A stretch of 64,000 nucleotides of DNA from Chloroflexota bacterium. GTDB lineage: Bacteria; Chloroflexota; Anaerolineae; DTLA01. Positions 57,427 through 64,000 of this stretch are shown in pieces. Each line of letters starts with the position of its first letter. Position 1 is the stretch's first letter. A program made the position numbers and the translations under genes. Under the pieces are notes generated by a model, which searched no databases, was not told the DNA's origin, and saw only the letters and a program-made list of their open reading frames with translations. The stretch spans positions 1 through 64,000 of the forward strand of contig JADBJK010000031.1 in the NCBI GenBank assembly GCA_014874485.1, given 5' to 3'.

Positions 57427-58884
57427 CTAGGGCTGCCAGCGCAGTTTGGGTTCCCGCGCCGCCCGCACGTCGTCCAGCCGACGCAGCGGCGCGGTGAACG
57501 GCGCGTTGTGCAGCGTATCCGGCTCAGTGCGCGCCTCCTCCGCAATCCGTAGCATCGCATCGGCGAAGGCGTCCAGCGTCTCCAGCGACTCCGTCTCCGT
57601 CGGCTCAATCATCAGGGCTTCGGGCACGATCAACGGGAAGTAGATGGTAGGCGGATGGAAGCCGAAATCCATCAGCCGCTTGGCGATGTCAATGGTGCGC
57701 ACGCCCTCCGCGCCGGGGAGTCTGCCCGACAGGACGAACTCGTGCATGCACACGCGCCTGTACGGCAGCGGATACGTATCCTGGAGCCGCACGCGCAGGT
57801 AGTTGGCGTTCAGCACCGCATGCTCGGCCACGCGGCGCAGCCCCTCCGCGCCGAGATGGCGGATGTAGGCATAGGCACGCACCAGCACCCCGAAATTGCC
57901 GTAGAAAGACTTCAACCGTCCGATACTCTTGGGCGGCATGTACAGGCCGTATTCGGGCTCGTCATCGGGCGAATCGCTGGACGCAGGCCACATGCCCGCG
58001 ATGGGGCCGGGAAGGAAGTCGGCCAGGGCATCCGTTACCCCGACCGGTCCTGCGCCCGGGCCGCCTCCGCCGTGTGGCGTAGAGAACGTCTTGTGCAGGT
58101 TGAAATGCATCACGTCAAAGCCGAGTTCCGCAGGCTTGGCCACGCCCACGATGGCGTTGAGGTTCGCGCCGTCGCCGTACAGAAGCCCGCCGCACGAGTG
58201 CACGATGTCGGCAATCTCCAGGATGTGCTCGTCAAACAGGCCCAGCGTGTTGGGATTGGTGAGCATCATCCCCGCCACGTGCTCGTCGCAGTGAGCCCTG
58301 AGGTCGTCCAGGTCCACGTTGCCGCGCGCGTCCGAGCGAATCTCCACCACCTCGTAGCCGCACATGGCCGTGGATGCGGGGTTGGTGCCGTGCGCCGAAT
58401 CGGGCACCAGCACCTTCGTGCGGCCGGTATCGCCTCGGTCCAGATGATAGGCGCGGATCATCAGCATTCCGGCGAATTCGCCGTGCGCTCCTGCCGCGGG
58501 CTGCAACGACACCGCCGCAAACCCGCTGATCGCCTTCAGGCACTCCTGGAGTTCAAACATGAGTTGCAGGCAGCCCTGAACCGTGAACTGGGACTGATAG
58601 GGATGGACTGCCGTGAAGCCCGGCAGGCGAGCCGCCACTTCGTTCATCTTGGGGTTGTACTTCATCGTGCACGAACCCAGCGGGTAGAACCCCGTGTCCA
58701 CCGCGTGATTCATGTGCGACAGGCGCACGTAGTGGCGCACCAGGTCCAACTCGCTCACCTCGGGCAATGGCAACTCGTCGCGCACGAGATTCTTCGGCAA
58801 TGCCGCCTGCGGGACGTCGCACTCCGGCAAGGATGCGGCACAGCGGCCCGGTCTGCTGATTTCAAAGATAAGCGGCTCGGTCAT
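57427..58884 (-). CDS. gcvPB: Glycine dehydrogenase (decarboxylating) subunit 2
   Basis: 485 aa, PLP-containing half of the split P-protein. [25 protein letters not shown] carries the PLP lysine (K265). SDPF-type active-site region: [15 protein letters not shown]. With GcvPA it decarboxylates glycine and passes aminomethyl to lipoyl-GcvH. It overlaps gcvPA by 4 nt (ATGA). Last gene of the operon, followed by a repeat element. Confidence 0.95.
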   Translation of the reverse strand: MTEPLIFEISRPGRCAASLPECDVPQAALPKNLVRDELPLPEVSELDLVRHYVRLSHMNHAVDTGFYPLGSCTMKYNPKMNEVAARLPGFTAVHPYQSQFTVQGCLQLMFELQECLKAISGFAAVSLQPAAGAHGEFAGMLMIRAYHLDRGDTGRTKVLVPDSAHGTNPASTAMCGYEVVEIRSDARGNVDLDDLRAHCDEHVAGMMLTNPNTLGLFDEHILEIADIVHSCGGLLYGDGANLNAIVGVAKPAELGFDVMHFNLHKTFSTPHGGGGPGAGPVGVTDALADFLPGPIAGMWPASSDSPDDEPEYGLYMPPKSIGRLKSFYGNFGVLVRAYAYIRHLGAEGLRRVAEHAVLNANYLRVRLQDTYPLPYRRVCMHEFVLSGRLPGAEGVRTIDIAKRLMDFGFHPPTIYFPLIVPEALMIEPTETESLETLDAFADAMLRIAEEARTEPDTLHNAPFTAPLRRLDDVRAAREPKLRWQP

Positions 58885-60221
58885 TGCGCAACCTCCCGGA
58901 GCGACTCGGCGAGATAGTCAATCTCCTCCCGCGAGTTGCGCTCCGTAACGCACAGGAGCATGTGCTTGTCCAAGTCAGGGTAGTCTCCGGCGAGGTCGTA
59001 CCCCCCGATGATCCCGTATTCCAGCAGCGCATCGTTGAGGTCGGCCACCGGCATCGGACACTGGACGACAAACTCCTTGAAGAAAGGCTTCTTCGTTGCG
59101 ACCTTGAACCCGCGAATCTTGGAGATCACCTGGGCCGCGTAGTGGGCCTTGTGGTAGCACAACTCCGCCATTCGCCGCAGGCCGCATTTGCCCAGGGCCG
59201 ACAGGAAGACCGCCGCCGCCAGCGCGTTCAGCGCCTCGTTGCTGCAAATGTTGGACGTCGCCCGCTCGCGCCGGATGTGCTGCTCGCGAGCGGAAAGCGT
59301 GAGGACGAAGCCCCGCTTCCCTTCGGCGTCCACCGTCTCGCCCACCAGCCGCCCGGCCATCTTGTGCACAAACCGCTCGCGGGTGGCGAAGAACCCCAGG
59401 TACGGCCCGCCGAAATTGATGGGATTGCCAAGCGGCTGCCCCTCGCCCACGACGATGTCCGCGCCGTAGTCCCCCGGAGCCTTGAACAAGCCCAGCGCGA
59501 TCGGGTCCGCGACAACGACCCACAGCGCGCCTTTCGCGTGCACGCGGTCGGCGATGCCGTCCAGGTCTTCCACCTCGCCCAGGAAGTTGGGCGTCTGGGT
59601 AACGAGGCAGGCCGTCTCCTCATCCACCATGTCCAGCAGCGCAGCCGTGTCCTGCCTGTGCTCATCGCCCACGATCTGTATCCCCAGCCCCTGCACGTAG
59701 GTGCGGGCCGTGGCGCGGTACTCCGGGTGCACATAGGGAGACATGACCACCTTGGTGCGCTTCTTCCGCTGCACGTTGTAGGCCATGACGACGGCCTCGG
59801 CCACGGCGGTCGCCCCGTCGTAGTGCGAAGCGTTCGCCACCTCCATGCCGGTGAGGGCGCAGATGAGGCTCTGATACTCAAAGATGGCCTGCAACGTGCC
59901 CTGGCTGATTTCCGGCTGGTACGGCGTGTAGGCAGTGTAGAACTCGGAGCGGCTCACGATGTGATCCACAACGCTCGGGATGAAATGCCGGTACGCGCCC
60001 GCTCCCAGGAAACAAATGAAGGAATTGAGGTCGGCGTTCAACTGCGCAAGCGCGCCCAGGTAATCCAACACCTCGGCTTCCGACAGCGGCTCGGGCAGGC
60101 GGAACTCGGCGTATCGCGCCTTGGCCGGTATATCGCTGAACAGGTCCTCAATCCTCTCTACCCCGATGGCCTTGAGCATGGCGGCGCGGTCGGCGTCGCT
60201 GTGGGGTATGTATGGCATCAA
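58881..60221 (-). CDS. gcvPA: Glycine dehydrogenase (decarboxylating) subunit 1
   Basis: 446 aa, N-terminal half of the split P-protein. [18 protein letters not shown] and [19 protein letters not shown] are hallmark GcvPA segments, and a C-terminal domain pairs with GcvPB. The split form is common in Gram-positives, thermophiles and Chloroflexota. Overlaps gcvH upstream and gcvPB downstream by 4 nt each. Confidence 0.95.
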   Translation of the reverse strand: MMPYIPHSDADRAAMLKAIGVERIEDLFSDIPAKARYAEFRLPEPLSEAEVLDYLGALAQLNADLNSFICFLGAGAYRHFIPSVVDHIVSRSEFYTAYTPYQPEISQGTLQAIFEYQSLICALTGMEVANASHYDGATAVAEAVVMAYNVQRKKRTKVVMSPYVHPEYRATARTYVQGLGIQIVGDEHRQDTAALLDMVDEETACLVTQTPNFLGEVEDLDGIADRVHAKGALWVVVADPIALGLFKAPGDYGADIVVGEGQPLGNPINFGGPYLGFFATRERFVHKMAGRLVGETVDAEGKRGFVLTLSAREQHIRRERATSNICSNEALNALAAAVFLSALGKCGLRRMAELCYHKAHYAAQVISKIRGFKVATKKPFFKEFVVQCPMPVADLNDALLEYGIIGGYDLAGDYPDLDKHMLLCVTERNSREEIDYLAESLREVAQ

Positions 60222-60619
60222 TGCCCTCCTTTTTGTGCCTCCTCGGCGAGGAACTTGGCATAGGCGTCAGCGCTCAGCAGGTCTTTGGCCTCGTCCGGGT
60301 CGCTTACCTTGATGCGGACCAACCAACCCTTGCCGTAGGGGTCTTCGTTCACCAGTTGCGGCGAGTTCTCCAACTCCTTGTTGACCGCGATGATCTCGCC
60401 GCTCAACGGCAGATACAGGTCGGACGCGGCCTTCACCGACTCCACTGCGCCGAACACGTCGCCTTTGGCAAACGTGTCGCCGACCTCCGGCAGTTCCACA
60501 TAGACCACGTCGTTGAGTTCTTCCTGGGCGAAGTCCGAGATGCCGACAACGGCCTCGTCGCCTTCAAGACGCACCCACTCGTGGCTTTCCTGGTACAGCA
60601 GTCCCTGCTCCACCTTCAT
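60218..60619 (-). CDS. gcvH: Glycine cleavage system H protein
   Basis: 133 aa lipoyl carrier. SHEWVRLEGDEAVVGISDFAQEELNDVVYVELPEVG, quoted only as landmark in parts, leads to the lipoylation site ESVK63AASD. It shuttles the aminomethyl group from GcvPA/PB to GcvT, here part of the separate triple fusion. GGAGGTG lies 6 nt before the ATG. It is 51 nt after pfkA in the same direction. Confidence 0.96.
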   Translation of the reverse strand: MKVEQGLLYQESHEWVRLEGDEAVVGISDFAQEELNDVVYVELPEVGDTFAKGDVFGAVESVKAASDLYLPLSGEIIAVNKELENSPQLVNEDPYGKGWLVRIKVSDPDEAKDLLSADAYAKFLAEEAQKGGH

Positions 60620-60670
60620 GTTGGCACCTCCGTGAAATGTGTTCTGTCAGGCTGTGCAGACCCAACGGCA

Positions 60671-61702
60671 CTAGAAGAAGACCTGCGCCAATCGGTACAA
60701 ATCCAGGTCAACCTGCCGGACGCCCGCCTTCAGCACGCTCAAGGGAACCGGCTCAATCTTGTTGCCGTGCAGGGCGGTCATTTGCCCGAATCGGCCCTCG
60801 CGGATGAGGTCCACGGCGCGGACGCCCATGCGCGTCGCCAGCACCCGGTCAAAGACGGTGGGCGAACCGCCGCGCTGCAGATGGCCTACGACCACGAAGC
60901 GCGCTTCAAAGTGCGCGCACTTCTCTATGCCCTGCGCGACTGCCTCGCCGATGCCTCGCAGGTCCATGCGCGGGCGGCCAAAGGAATCGGGCGGGCCTGG
61001 CTCCAGCGTGCTGGGCAAGTCGGGCAAGCGCGCGCCCTCCGCCACCACGATGATGCTGTGGTGCTTGCCCGCCTGGGCGCGGCGCTGTAGGTGCTCGCAG
61101 ATTTCGCTGATGGTGGTGGGCACTTCCGGGATAACGATGAAATCTGCCCCGCCTGCCAGACCGCTCACCGTCGCCAGCCACCCCGCTTCGCGCCCCATCA
61201 CCTCCACCACGATGGCCCGGCTGTGGGCGCTGGCGGTCGTGTGCAACTTGTCCAGCGCCTCGGCGATGGTCGCCACGGCCGAGTCAAACCCCAGGCACTG
61301 GTCGGTTCCGGGGACGTTGTTGTCAATGGTCTTGGGGATGCCAACGAGCGGGGCGTCGTGTTCTTCGTACAGCCGCTGCGCGATGCCGAGGGTATCCAGA
61401 CCGCCGATGACCACCACGGCGTCCAAACTGCGCGCCTTGATGGTGTTCAGAACTTTCTGCACGCCATCGGGGATGGCGAACACGTTGGTCCGCGTCGCGC
61501 CGAGGATTGTCCCGCCGGTGTGCATGATGCCCGAAACCGAGTAGCGGGTGAACTCGGTTACCTGGTCTTCAATCAGGCCCAGCCAGCCATTCTGGATGCC
61601 GCAGACCTGATACCCGTACTGGAATGCCCGCCTGGCCACAGCGCGAATCGCCGCGTTGAGGCCAGGTGCATCCCCTCCTCCTGTAAGCACTCCGATACGC
61701 AC
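60671..61702 (-). CDS. pfkA: Phosphofructokinase family protein with altered GGD motif
   Basis: 343 aa. GVLTGGGDAPGLNAAIR, PKTIDNNVPGTD with the catalytic Asp, MGREAGWLA and GHLQRGGSPTVFDR place it in the PfkA family. The nucleotide/Mg loop that is GGDGS in ATP enzymes and GGDDT in pyrophosphate enzymes reads G-G-L102-D103-T, so the conserved first Asp is Leu. The following Asp and the MGREAGW motif favour a pyrophosphate or mixed phosphate donor. It leads the operon pfkA-gcvH-gcvPA-gcvPB. GGGAGGTGAGAGG upstream of ATG. Confidence 0.88.
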   Translation of the reverse strand: MRIGVLTGGGDAPGLNAAIRAVARRAFQYGYQVCGIQNGWLGLIEDQVTEFTRYSVSGIMHTGGTILGATRTNVFAIPDGVQKVLNTIKARSLDAVVVIGGLDTLGIAQRLYEEHDAPLVGIPKTIDNNVPGTDQCLGFDSAVATIAEALDKLHTTASAHSRAIVVEVMGREAGWLATVSGLAGGADFIVIPEVPTTISEICEHLQRRAQAGKHHSIIVVAEGARLPDLPSTLEPGPPDSFGRPRMDLRGIGEAVAQGIEKCAHFEARFVVVGHLQRGGSPTVFDRVLATRMGVRAVDLIREGRFGQMTALHGNKIEPVPLSVLKAGVRQVDLDLYRLAQVFF

Positions 61703-61739
61703 CTCTCACCTCCCACGAGTATTCGCAGCCCTCTGGGGC

Positions 61740-61748
61740 AGTATAGCA
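61740..61748 (-). promoter_or_regulatory. Extended -10 promoter of the pfkA-gcv operon
   Basis: Minus strand TGcTATACT ending at 61740, about 38 nt before the pfkA ATG. The -35 region (TTTTCG) is poor, as usual for extended -10 promoters. Confidence 0.5.
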
Positions 61749-61812
61749 CAAGACGGGGCAGCCGAAAAGGCCGCGCGCGCTGCACAGCTCGGTTCCCGAG
61801 TGCATTGGCAAC

Positions 61813-62233
61813 TGTCATTGCGAGCGAAGCGAAGCAATCTCACGCGCCATCTGTCATGCTGAGCGAAGCGAGGCATCAGCGAAGCGAAGCATCAGCGAAG
61901 CGAAGCATCTCGGTTGACGAGATTCTTCGCGGCTTCGCCGCTCAGAATGACAGGCTGCAGTGATTGCTTCGGGCGCTTCGCGCCCTCGCAATGACAACGG
62001 CTACCCGTCATTGCGAAGCGAAGCATCTCGGTTGACGAGATTCTTCGCGGCTTCGCCGCTCAGAATGACAGGCTGCAGTGATTGCTTCGGGCGCTTCGCG
62101 CCCTCGCAATGACAACGGCTACCCGTCATTGCGAAGCGAAGCATCTCGTTGACGAGATTCTTCGGCCCTCTGCGCCTCAGTAGGGACAATTCATGAATTG
62201 TCCCTACGGGCGCTGCGCGCCCTCGCAATGACA
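61813..62233. repeat. 118-bp tandem array of 'tgtcattgcgag' repeats
   Basis: Units repeat every 118 bp (same phase at 61906, 62024 and 62142; the third lacks one base). Each holds a CATCTCGGTTGACGAGATTC hairpin, a CAGAATGACA arm and a CTCGCAATGACA arm. A short internal repeat 'cagcgaagcgaagcat' is iterated at 61865-61910. In the last unit, GGGACAATTCATGAATTGTCCC forms a separate perfect palindrome near 62183-62204. No gene. Confidence 0.8.
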
Positions 62234-62247
62234 GAACACAGCACGCG

Positions 62248-63504
62248 TTACTCACTCCCCAGGGCCATCAGCCGCCCGATCAGCGAGCGCCGAAGTTCCA
62301 CCGCGTTCTCCGGGCAGACCTCGTGGCAGCAGTAGCAACGAATACACTTGTTCCAGTCCATATGCGCACGCCCGTTCACCAGGCTAATGGCCTGCACGGG
62401 ACAACTCCGCACGCACACCCCGCAGCCGATGCACCGCTCCGTCGCCTGGGGATTCGCCACCACCTGGCGGGTAACCCAACTGCGGATGGACTTGGGGGCT
62501 GTACCCACGTCCAGCGCGGCGTAGTCCTCGGTGTCGCAGGCGGGTTTCCCATCCACCGTCCGCGCGGCGAGAATCCTCCGCCCCAGCCGCCGTATGGCCC
62601 GCGGGAAGATGCCCGTGTCCATCGTGGTCGCCGTGCCGTACCGGAAGCCCTCCAGCCGGACATCCTCCAGGCGGAGCCCGACGATCGGCACGTCCTCCAC
62701 ACGGCACGAAGAGAGCCCCCGCGACGCCGCCACCTTGAGCGGTGGGACGCTCATGGGGTCCATCCCGACAAGCGTGGCGAAGACCACGTCCATGGCGAAG
62801 GGGTCGGCGGACGCCAGCAGCAGATTGGCCGGATAGGGGTCGCCGCCCGACGGCCCGTTGCCGTGCATGCCCACGATGCCGTCCATGACCGTCAGCACAG
62901 GCTTCACGTAGGTGATGATGTCCACCAGCGCCTCGGAGAACCGCATGGCATCCTGCAACTTGGCGTGATAGCCGAACTTGGTAACGCCGGGCACCACGCC
63001 GAAGAGGATTTTCGTCGCGCCGGTTATGCGGGTCAGGTTGTGCGTCTTGAACTTCGGCAGCGCGATGACCGCGTCGGCGTCGGCCACGGCTTTCAGGATG
63101 TCCAGCCGCTTGATGAGGCGACCTTCGGGGTGCGACACCTGTAGTGTGGACACATCGTAGTTCAGTTCCATCCCGACTTCCTCGGCGACCTTGTCGTAGC
63201 CGCCGCGGGTGTAGGCCAGCCGCAGGGCCGCCTTGTTGAACGGCCCCGCCGGGCTTTCGGCCAGGATGGGAGTGGCGCCCGCCTCGCGCACCAGGATCGC
63301 CACCGCGCGCACCACGGCCGGGTGGGTGATGATGGCCGAATCGGGGGTGGCAGCGCGCAGGATGTTGGGCTTCAGCACGACCCGCCACCCAGGCTTCACA
63401 AAGGCGCTCATGCCCCCCAACAGCCCAACGGCCGAGCGCACGGCGTGCTCAACCTCCTCCGTGTTGTAGGTGGTGCAGCGAAGCATGGCAACAGGACCGG
63501 ACAT
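62248..63504 (-). CDS. DUF362-domain protein with two [4Fe-4S] clusters
   Basis: 418 aa. Residues ~1-330 are a DUF362 domain (LKPNILRAATPDSAIITHP, LPKFKTHNLTRITGATK, MDGIVGMHGNGPSGGDP). The C-terminus has two ferredoxin motifs, CIGCGVCVRSCP and CIRCYCCHEVCP. DUF362 proteins are common in anaerobes with no firm function; some are encoded with redox or cofactor enzymes. ATG 63504 has GGAGG 9 nt upstream; the frame is open further 5' without coding signals. No signal peptide. Confidence 0.82.
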   Translation of the reverse strand: MSGPVAMLRCTTYNTEEVEHAVRSAVGLLGGMSAFVKPGWRVVLKPNILRAATPDSAIITHPAVVRAVAILVREAGATPILAESPAGPFNKAALRLAYTRGGYDKVAEEVGMELNYDVSTLQVSHPEGRLIKRLDILKAVADADAVIALPKFKTHNLTRITGATKILFGVVPGVTKFGYHAKLQDAMRFSEALVDIITYVKPVLTVMDGIVGMHGNGPSGGDPYPANLLLASADPFAMDVVFATLVGMDPMSVPPLKVAASRGLSSCRVEDVPIVGLRLEDVRLEGFRYGTATTMDTGIFPRAIRRLGRRILAARTVDGKPACDTEDYAALDVGTAPKSIRSWVTRQVVANPQATERCIGCGVCVRSCPVQAISLVNGRAHMDWNKCIRCYCCHEVCPENAVELRRSLIGRLMALGSE

Positions 63505-63587
63505 GTTCAAGAGCCTCCGCGCAAGATGGAGAATCGCACTACAGCGGGTTGGAGTATAACACGCCTCCGCCTTCACACCAAAAGCGG

Positions 63588-64000
63588 CTACTTGGGCTCC
63601 ACATTGCCCAGGATGCGCTCCTCCAGCCGCGGCGCGCCGAAGCGGATGGCCACCACGCCCTCCAGCGAGCGCAGCGGCGTCTCCGCCGTGATGGTGGACG
63701 AGCCGCGCGCCACATAGGTTATGCGGCCAATCCCGCGGCACAGCCCCTCCGCGTCCACAAAGGCGCAGATGCGTTGCGCCGTCGGGAGCAGCCAGTTGAT
63801 GGCCGCAATGGACTGGAGCGGGAAGGTCAGGGGCACAGCCTGTCGGAAGTAGGCTTCCCATCGCTCGCGCCGCCAGGCCACGCGCTCCGCTCGGCTCCGC
63901 ATGCGGGCGTGGGGCGAGGCGCGCAGCGTCGTGATCCGAACCAGCGGGTGATTGCGCCACGAGGTCAGGATGGGGTTCAATTCCGCGCCCCGCGCCAGGG
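63588..64000 (-). CDS. C-terminal part of a Clp1/Nol9-like polynucleotide kinase family protein (partial)
   Basis: The frame runs off the right edge of the window; 137 codons are visible. The end pattern ICAFVDAEGLCRGIGRIT ... TPLRSLEGVVAIRFGAPRL resembles the C-terminal beta domain of Clp1/Nol9-type P-loop polynucleotide kinases, but the P-loop itself would lie outside the window. A TTG at 63980 could start a short protein, yet codons remain open to the edge, so truncation by the window is more likely. Confidence 0.45.
   Translation of the reverse strand, partial: LARGAELNPILTSWRNHPLVRITTLRASPHARMRSRAERVAWRRERWEAYFRQAVPLTFPLQSIAAINWLLPTAQRICAFVDAEGLCRGIGRITYVARGSSTITAETPLRSLEGVVAIRFGAPRLEERILGNVEPK

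Noticed and set aside
61813..62233. Possible CRISPR or protein-coding repeat array
   Set aside because: 118-bp tandem palindromic units without unique spacers; short frames through it are not conserved in phase and have no RBS.

Overview
The window is GC-rich bacterial chromosome, densely coded, with short Shine-Dalgarno-led operons and some TTG/GTG starts. The gene set suggests an anaerobic or facultative member of the Chloroflexota, possibly Anaerolineae-like: split glycine decarboxylase gcvPA/gcvPB, CODH with a ferredoxin and flavoprotein partner, flavodiiron protein, kinase-TPR giant protein, and dispersed 'tgtcattgcgag' palindromic repeats. This assignment is inference; no rRNA or ribosomal protein is present.

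Layout. 0.1-4.4 kb: kinase-like TPR membrane protein whose kinase domain looks catalytically dead. 4.7-9.5 kb: DJ-1/ferritin-like fusion, two-gene ABC exporter, Fpg/Nei glycosylase, nagA. 9.5-12.9 kb (minus): aldolase, iron alcohol dehydrogenase and LarA-family racemase operon. 13.0-16.4 kb: putative metallopeptidase, lipoprotein, membrane protein, CpXC protein. 16.4-19.9 kb: ECF vitamin-type transporter (fused A1A2 ATPase, T, S) behind a riboswitch-like leader. 20.1-24.0 kb: CO dehydrogenase, ferredoxin, flavoprotein. 24.2-26.9 kb: cupin, methyltransferase, lipoprotein hydrolase, DUF5680-like protein. 26.9-37.5 kb: a CoA-thioester pathway (SDR, KASIII-like, CoA-transferase, hydrolase, MaoC) followed by a complete Liv-type ABC importer, which reads as an uptake-and-degradation module for an unknown organic acid. 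37.6-39.9 kb: heme-copper-oxidase-like membrane protein plus heme O synthase, behind a perfect CRP/FNR-type palindrome.

39.9-44.5 kb: tRNA-Phe, tRNA-Gly and tRNA-Cys, then a 4.27-kb integrative element bounded by 88-bp direct repeats that each contain a whole tRNA-Cys gene. It carries a tyrosine integrase, an HTH protein, a very small protein, an unknown protein, and a replication-initiator-like protein with four iterons inside its own gene (the arrangement of lambda O/ori). It also carries two related, separately promoted and terminated candidate small RNAs. This is the most novel system in the window.

44.5-64.0 kb: BCP peroxiredoxin, SpoIID-domain protein, EamA transporter, AzlCD, ZIP transporter, repeat arrays, flavodiiron protein, an unknown protein followed by a SHMT-GcvT-GcvT triple fusion, a REC-MinD/CpaE protein, and a pfkA-gcvH-gcvPA-gcvPB operon. 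Together the SHMT-GcvT fusion and the gcv operon supply glycine cleavage and one-carbon metabolism. The right end holds a DUF362 ferredoxin and a gene cut by the window edge.
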